From the NCBI GenBank assembly GCA_041652335.1, contig JBAZHL010000004.1, positions 1 to 33,604 of the forward strand: a stretch of DNA of 33,604 bases, read 5' to 3'. Numbering within the stretch: the stretch's first letter is position 1; each line of letters opens with the position of its first letter. A program made the position numbers and the translations under genes. This document shows positions 28,801 to 33,604 of this stretch, in pieces. The notes under the pieces were generated by a model, which was given only the letters and a program-made list of their open reading frames with translations, was not told the origin of the DNA and did no database searches. The DNA is from 2-01-FULL-49-10 sp041652335. GTDB taxonomy: Bacteria; Patescibacteriota; Kazan-3B-28; UBA10110.

Positions 28801-29790
28801 GTGGAAGCGGAAATCCAAAAAATAATTGAAGGAGCGAGGCTTGCAATTGCGCAGGCGGATAGTAAGTCGATAGTCGCGATAGCGGCTAAGTTTATTGGTC
28901 GTAAAGGCAGCCTAACGGAGATCTTAAAATCTCTGGGGGGTCTTTCGATCGAGGAGAAAAAAAGTATCGGCGAGTTGGCCAATCGAGCCAAAGCCGAGAT
29001 CGAAATGATAGTAAAAGAACGGGAGGATTTGCTGAACTTGGCGCAGCAAAAGCAACTGATGCAACGCGATACCACTCTACCGGGCATCAAACCAACTATG
29101 GGGCACTTGAGCCCACTCACCATCGTTGGTCGGGAATGGACCTCCGCCTTAACCGAATTGGGCTTCGAAATAGCCGAGGGCCCAGAGGTGGAGTTGGAGC
29201 TCTACAACTTTGATATGTTAAACCTTCCGCCAGATCACCCGGCGCGTGATCAGTGGGATACGTTTTGGGTTAAAAAAGGCAAAGACAGTAAGACCAGCAC
29301 ATTACTGCGGACCCAAACCTCACCGGTGCAGATTCGTTACATGTTAGAGCATCGTCCGCCCATCCGGATGATCTGTCCCGGCAGGACCTTTCGTTACGAA
29401 GCCGAAGATGGCACTCATCTTTCGGTGTTTAGCCAAACGGAGGGTTTAATGGTGGATAAGGGCATCAGCGTTACCCACATGAAGGGAGTGATCAGCCACT
29501 TTGTCAAAAAGATCTTAGGCGAAGAGTGCAAGGCCAGATTTCGTCCCAGCTTTTTCCCATTTACTGAACCCAGTTTTGAGGTGGATGTTTGGTTTAACGG
29601 TAAGTGGCTGGAGTTGATGGGCTGCGGGATGGTTCACCCCCAAGTTTTGCGTAACGTAAATATTGATCCCAACGAATACAGCGGGTTTGCGTTTGGCGGC
29701 GGCATCGAGCGGTTAGCCATGCTTAAATATGGGATTAACGATATTCGTTTATTCTTAAGCGGCGATCCCCGTTTTGCCGAACAGTTTTAA
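28801..29790 (+). CDS. pheS: phenylalanine--tRNA ligase alpha subunit
   Basis: PheS forms with PheT the (alpha-beta)2 enzyme that charges tRNA-Phe. The N-terminal coiled coil (about 1-85) is followed by the class II catalytic core: motif 1 around GFEIAEGPEVE (about 120-130), the LLRTQTSPVQIRYM strand (about 169-182), motif 2 GRTFRYEAEDGTHLSVFSQTEGL, and motif 3 GFAFGGGIERLAMLKYGI near 296-313. At 329 residues it is of normal length. Start is GTG 28801, two bases after the upstream stop and without a Shine-Dalgarno, which implies reinitiation. pheT follows after a 157-base gap with a repeat element. Confidence 0.97.
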   Translation: MEAEIQKIIEGARLAIAQADSKSIVAIAAKFIGRKGSLTEILKSLGGLSIEEKKSIGELANRAKAEIEMIVKEREDLLNLAQQKQLMQRDTTLPGIKPTMGHLSPLTIVGREWTSALTELGFEIAEGPEVELELYNFDMLNLPPDHPARDQWDTFWVKKGKDSKTSTLLRTQTSPVQIRYMLEHRPPIRMICPGRTFRYEAEDGTHLSVFSQTEGLMVDKGISVTHMKGVISHFVKKILGEECKARFRPSFFPFTEPSFEVDVWFNGKWLELMGCGMVHPQVLRNVNIDPNEYSGFAFGGGIERLAMLKYGINDIRLFLSGDPRFAEQF

Positions 29791-29800
29791 CCCCTCCTCT

Positions 29801-29890
29801 GTCATCCTGAAAACACTTTACTGCCGTAGGCTTGCTATAAATAACTTATTCAGGATCCAGGCCTGGATTCCGGATCAAGTCCGGAATGAC
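29801..29890. repeat. dispersed palindromic repeat between pheS and pheT
   Basis: ATCCTGAA (29804-29811) pairs with TTCAGGAT (29849-29856), CCAGGCCTGG (29857-29866) is a palindrome, and ATTCCGGA (29867-29874) pairs with TCCGGAAT (29880-29887). Its ends, GTCAT... and ...GGAATGAC, match those of the element at 23301-23420, so both belong to one family. It separates two genes that are usually contiguous. Confidence 0.8.
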
Positions 29891-29947
29891 GAAAGAAAAA
29901 GATGTGGATGACAGAAAGATAATCGTTATGAATCAAAATAATCACAG

Positions 29948-32296
29948 ATGAAGTTCTCGTATAGTTGGTTAAAAGAATTGGCCAAATTTAAACAGAGCCC
30001 CAAGGAGCTGGCGGATTTGATTGAACTGCATATTACCGAGATCGAGGGGGTGAGTAGTGGCGGGGGAAATTATAGTGGCGTTATCGTTGCCGAGATATTA
30101 GAAATTAACGCGCATCCTAACGCCGATAAACTTCATTTAGTTACATTAGACATTGGATTGGGCAAGCGTGTGACCGTTGTTTGTGGCGCTAAGAATATCG
30201 AAGTGGGCCAGAAGGTGCCATTAGCGCAAGTCGGTGCGGTACTGCCCGGAGGTGAGCTCAAACCAGCCACCATCAGGGGGGTAGAATCTCGGGGGATGAT
30301 CTGTAGCGGACAAGAGTTGGGCACAGAGGAGAAATCCGAGGGGATTTTGGTACTGCCAAAAACTGCTTCCGTCGGCCGGCCAGTTAACGAAGCATTAAAC
30401 GCCAGTAGTGACGCCATTTTAGATCTTAAGATTCTATCTAATCGCCCCGACTACCTTTCTTATGTGGGGATGGCGAGAGAGATAGCTGCGGTGGCTGGGA
30501 TCAAGTGGTCGATGCCGTTAGATTTAGAACACAAAGAAACTGGTGACGCCAGCAGCAGTCATATTGGTGTTGAGACAAAAGATGAGATGCTCTGTCCGCA
30601 CTATCGCGCTCATTACATTAGTAATGTGGAAGTTAAAGAATCACCGCAATGGCTGAAAGACAAATTGATCAACAGCGGCATCCGGCCGATCAGCAACTTA
30701 GTGGACATCTCCAATTTAGTAATGTTAGAAACTGGGCAGCCTGTCCACATCTTTGACTACGCTAAGGTTAATGGTAAAAAAATTATTGTTCGTTCTGCCA
30801 AAGCGAACGAGAAGATATTAACTTTGGATGGGGTAGAACGCGAGCTGACCCCAAATATTTTGTTAATTGCTGACACAAAAGATCCCATCGCCTTAGCAGG
30901 GATCATGGGGGGCGAATTAAGCGCCGTTACCGATCTTACTCGTGAGGTCGTGGTAGAGGTGGCTAACTTTAATCAAGTTACGATTCGGCGGGGGAGCAAA
31001 GCGTTAGGCGTTTCTACGGATGCGTCGTTGCGCTTTGAGCGAGGCCTCACCGTTTATTTAGCGGAGTTGGGTATGCAGCGGACACTTAATCTAATTCAGC
31101 AGATTCTGCCGGAGGCCGTGATCGGAAAAGGGGATGTGTTGGTAGGTAAGAGCAGGTCGATGATGCCTACGATCGAATGTCCCACCAAAACTCTTAATGA
31201 TCTCTTGGGAACCAAATTAACTAACTCACAGATCGCTGGGTTATTGGAGCGGTTAGAGTTTAGGGTTGAGGCTTCTGGCAATAAATTATCCGTTACGCCG
31301 CCACCGTTCCGCGGAGATATTAAAGAGATGGCCGATGTGGCCGAAGAAGTTTTGCGGCTGTATGGGATCGATAAAGTGGCCGAAGCGATGCCGGAAGTTA
31401 TGCTGGTAGCGCCCCAACCCAACCGTGAGGTTATTCTGGCGGACAAGTTGCGGGATCGATTAGTAATTGATGGGTTTACCGAAACTCCCGGCCACTGCTT
31501 TATCGGGGAGAGTTGGGCAAACAAATTAGGCTTACGATTGGATGATGAGCTTAAACTGTCCAACCCGCTAAATAGTGGCTGGACTCATCTGATCTCTAAT
31601 CTTTGGCCCAATCTGCTTAGGTTTGCGCCTAAATTTGGGGAATTAGTAAAAATATTTGAGATCAACTCAACCTTTAATAAAAGCGGGGGAGTGCTACCAC
31701 TTGAAGAAAAATCGTTGGCCTTGTTTGTTAGTGGGCGAGATGTTGACGCCTATCGAATAATGCGTGGGGTATTAGAGCAGTTACTGGTGCAGGTTAAAGG
31801 GCTTAAGTTTACAGCGGTACCGGGATCGGCAGAGGATCTGTATATTAATGTCTCTCGAGTGATGGCCAAAGAGATCGCCTTGGGCAGTATTGAGGAGTTA
31901 AGCCCGAGATTGGCGGCCGAATTGGATCTACCAAGCGGGGGAGTCTGGGCGGAGATAAACCTAAGCCGACTAAATGGGTTATTAATTGATCAGCAAAGAT
32001 TTGAACCATTTAGTCGTTTCCCGTCGTCATCGTTTGATCTGTCTGTCGAGCTTCCCAATTCGGCTTCCGCCGGAATGTTGATCGAAGATATCAAAAGTAG
32101 TTCACCGCTGATTCGGGAGGTGGCCGTATTTGATGTGTACCATATGCCAGATGGGGGCCGGAGTTTGGGCTTACGTGTCATTGTCCAATCCGATGATCGC
32201 ACTTTAACTGATGGTGAAATTGAGTCATTAACGAGCAAAGTGGTCAATATCGTTGCCACTCAGCATCGAGGTAAAATTCGCGGCTCTCAGAGCTGA
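29948..32296 (+). CDS. pheT: phenylalanine--tRNA ligase beta subunit
   Basis: The 782-residue protein is full-length for the bacterial type. Residues about 40-150 form the OB-fold tRNA-binding domain (VIVAEILEINAHPNADKLHLV, IRGVESRGMICSGQELG). The B3/B4 editing region is near 205-380 (HYRAHYISNV, PISNLVDISNLVMLETGQPVHIFDY), and the B5 domain is near 400-475 (PPPFRGDIKEMADVAEEVLRLYGIDKV). A catalytic-like core follows, and the FDX-ACB anticodon-binding domain ends it (about 690-782, FSRFPSSSFDLSVEL to RGKIRG). No frameshift or missing block is seen. The ATG start has no obvious Shine-Dalgarno. It presumably shares the pheS transcript across the repeat. Confidence 0.97.
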   Translation: MKFSYSWLKELAKFKQSPKELADLIELHITEIEGVSSGGGNYSGVIVAEILEINAHPNADKLHLVTLDIGLGKRVTVVCGAKNIEVGQKVPLAQVGAVLPGGELKPATIRGVESRGMICSGQELGTEEKSEGILVLPKTASVGRPVNEALNASSDAILDLKILSNRPDYLSYVGMAREIAAVAGIKWSMPLDLEHKETGDASSSHIGVETKDEMLCPHYRAHYISNVEVKESPQWLKDKLINSGIRPISNLVDISNLVMLETGQPVHIFDYAKVNGKKIIVRSAKANEKILTLDGVERELTPNILLIADTKDPIALAGIMGGELSAVTDLTREVVVEVANFNQVTIRRGSKALGVSTDASLRFERGLTVYLAELGMQRTLNLIQQILPEAVIGKGDVLVGKSRSMMPTIECPTKTLNDLLGTKLTNSQIAGLLERLEFRVEASGNKLSVTPPPFRGDIKEMADVAEEVLRLYGIDKVAEAMPEVMLVAPQPNREVILADKLRDRLVIDGFTETPGHCFIGESWANKLGLRLDDELKLSNPLNSGWTHLISNLWPNLLRFAPKFGELVKIFEINSTFNKSGGVLPLEEKSLALFVSGRDVDAYRIMRGVLEQLLVQVKGLKFTAVPGSAEDLYINVSRVMAKEIALGSIEELSPRLAAELDLPSGGVWAEINLSRLNGLLIDQQRFEPFSRFPSSSFDLSVELPNSASAGMLIEDIKSSSPLIREVAVFDVYHMPDGGRSLGLRVIVQSDDRTLTDGEIESLTSKVVNIVATQHRGKIRGSQS

Positions 32297-32411
32297 TAAT
32301 TTGACGGTTACTCCTATTGTTAGGGGAGAGGAAATTCGGTAAGATAACGTTATAGGAACAGTGTCTACGAAATAGTCGCTGTACCGCTTATTTTTTTGAG
32401 AGATTCGACAG

Positions 32412-33604
32412 ATGGCTGCAAAAAAACCTATCAAAAAATCGGTTACTAAATCAACTAAGAAATCTAAAACTCCCAAAGTGGAGGTTTTAAGACACGCTGC
32501 CACACCTTCTCAAGGTAATTTGCCGGAGGCCAGTAAGTCGGATAGCTACAGTGCCAAGGATATTCAGGTTTTGGAGGGGCTCAAGCCAGTCCGCAAGCGT
32601 CCTGGGATGTATATCGGTTCCACTGGTATCGCTGGGTTACATCATTTAATTTGGGAGATCGTCGATAACTCGATCGACGAAGCGATGGCCGGTCATGCCA
32701 CTAAGGTCTCGATGGTTATCCATAAAGATGCTACCATCACGGTCGAAGATGATGGTCGCGGCATCCCGGTGGATAAACATCCCATCACCAAGAAATCCGC
32801 TCTCGAAACTATTATGACTACGCTCCACGCCGGCGGTAAGTTTGGCGGCGGCGGATATAAAGTATCGGGCGGTCTACACGGAGTCGGCGCGTCCGTTGTA
32901 AACGCCTTGTCAGAATGGATGAAGGTCGAGGTCGGCAAGGGTGGCCGTATTTACACTCAAGAATACAAACAAGGCGATCCGATCACCGCTGTTAAACAAG
33001 AGGGCGCCACCAAGTGGACCGGCACGCGGACTACCTGGAAAGCCGATAAAGAAATATTTGAGAATACCACCGATTACAACTACAAAACCATAGTCGATCA
33101 CCTGCGCCAACAGGCCTATCTAACCAAGGGTGTTATCGCTGATCTTTTAGATGAGCGGACAGGGGAGTCGGAGCACTTTAAGTTCGATGGCGGTATTAAA
33201 GAATATGTTATTCATCTGGCTGGAAGTAAAAATAAAATTAACGAGCCGCCATTCTATGTTGATAAAGCGATTAAGGATCATCGGATAGAGATCTCGCTCC
33301 AGTACACCGAAGATTTTAGTGAGGACTTGTATGCTTTTGCTAACAATATTCACAACACTGAGGGCGGTACCCACGTGGTTGGTTTTAGAGCTGCCCTAAC
33401 CCGCACGCTTAACAACTACGGCAAAAAGAATAATCTAATTAAAGAAAATGGTGACGCGCTAACTGGTGAGGACGTTCGGGAGGGTTTGGTGGCCGTGATT
33501 AGCGTTAAACTCCCCGATCCGCAGTTCGAAGGCCAGACCAAGTCCAAACTCGGTAATACCGAGATCAGAACGATGGTCGAAGGCGTCATGAACGACTACT
33601 TTGG
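32412..33604 (+). CDS. gyrB: DNA gyrase subunit B, 5' part (runs off the window)
   Basis: GyrB is the ATPase subunit of gyrase, which introduces negative supercoils. The reading frame is open from the ATG at 32412 to the window end (397 codons). After a Lys/Thr/Ser-rich extension of about 45 residues comes the GHKL ATPase domain: IQVLEGLKPVRKRPGMYIGS (51-70), WEIVDNSIDEA with the N-box Glu/Asn, DDGRGIPV, and GGLHGVGASVVNALS. The transducer domain follows, with the EGGTH and QTKSKLGN motifs, including the conserved ATP-contacting Lys. The C-terminal TOPRIM part lies beyond the window, so GyrB is distinguished from ParE by overall similarity only. Confidence 0.93.
   Translation, partial: MAAKKPIKKSVTKSTKKSKTPKVEVLRHAATPSQGNLPEASKSDSYSAKDIQVLEGLKPVRKRPGMYIGSTGIAGLHHLIWEIVDNSIDEAMAGHATKVSMVIHKDATITVEDDGRGIPVDKHPITKKSALETIMTTLHAGGKFGGGGYKVSGGLHGVGASVVNALSEWMKVEVGKGGRIYTQEYKQGDPITAVKQEGATKWTGTRTTWKADKEIFENTTDYNYKTIVDHLRQQAYLTKGVIADLLDERTGESEHFKFDGGIKEYVIHLAGSKNKINEPPFYVDKAIKDHRIEISLQYTEDFSEDLYAFANNIHNTEGGTHVVGFRAALTRTLNNYGKKNNLIKENGDALTGEDVREGLVAVISVKLPDPQFEGQTKSKLGNTEIRTMVEGVMNDYF

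Overview
The window reads as a chromosomal segment of a small-genome bacterium, most likely a member of the Patescibacteria / candidate phyla radiation (CPR). The evidence is a DUF5674 gene and its small downstream partner, a 58-residue membrane protein of a type I associate with CPR genomes, many short membrane or secreted proteins of unknown function, dense packing, and several start codons lying just downstream of a -10 box. TGA is used as a stop (for example at 1857, 4769 and 21830), so the recoded UGA of Gracilibacteria and Absconditabacteria does not apply. The phylum call is an inference, not a measurement.

Layout. 1-1900: tRNA-Trp(CCA), a hypothetical protein and an AstE/AspA-type zinc hydrolase. 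1890-2581 (minus): a GNAT acetyltransferase with a terminator and a possible leader attenuator. 2795-4186: an operator-like palindrome, then DUF2178 membrane protein, XRE regulator, HEAT-repeat membrane protein and a further membrane protein. 4427-6632: DUF5674 protein, its partner, a zinc ribbon and a membrane-anchored alpha/beta hydrolase. 6667-9454: small membrane proteins including DUF1003-like, DUF4349 and DUF456. 9489-10920: a DEAD-box helicase behind a strong promoter and a structured leader. 11040-18308: a tightly packed unit of response regulator, two membrane proteins with related N-termini (one a 1309-residue stalk protein with LamG, Fn3 and Ig-like domains) and a sensor histidine kinase. 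18385-19380: three small exported proteins, two of them abutting. 19396-21876: a MazG-like protein with two cysteine clusters (minus), a small membrane protein, and an HhH-GPD/Fe-S protein. 21892-26968: a membrane-anchored methyltransferase, a CdaA-like protein and CdaR (YbbR), and a DnaQ exonuclease fused to a DinG-like remnant. 26969-27698: a long gene-free stretch with a palindromic repeat, two perfect DnaA boxes and a promoter-to-terminator unit that looks like a structured non-coding RNA. 27699-33604: a hypothetical protein, a membrane protein, pheS, pheT and the start of gyrB, cut by the window edge.

The most notable points are: (i) the approximately 350-nt putative structured RNA at 27204-27551; (ii) a CdaA homologue beside CdaR in which both diadenylate-cyclase catalytic motifs are replaced; (iii) the two-component plus giant-surface-protein operon; (iv) a DinG relative without recognisable helicase ATPase motifs; (v) a MazG-like enzyme with two cysteine clusters; and (vi) repeated leaderless-type promoters. 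No CRISPR array, intact insertion sequence or prophage was seen.
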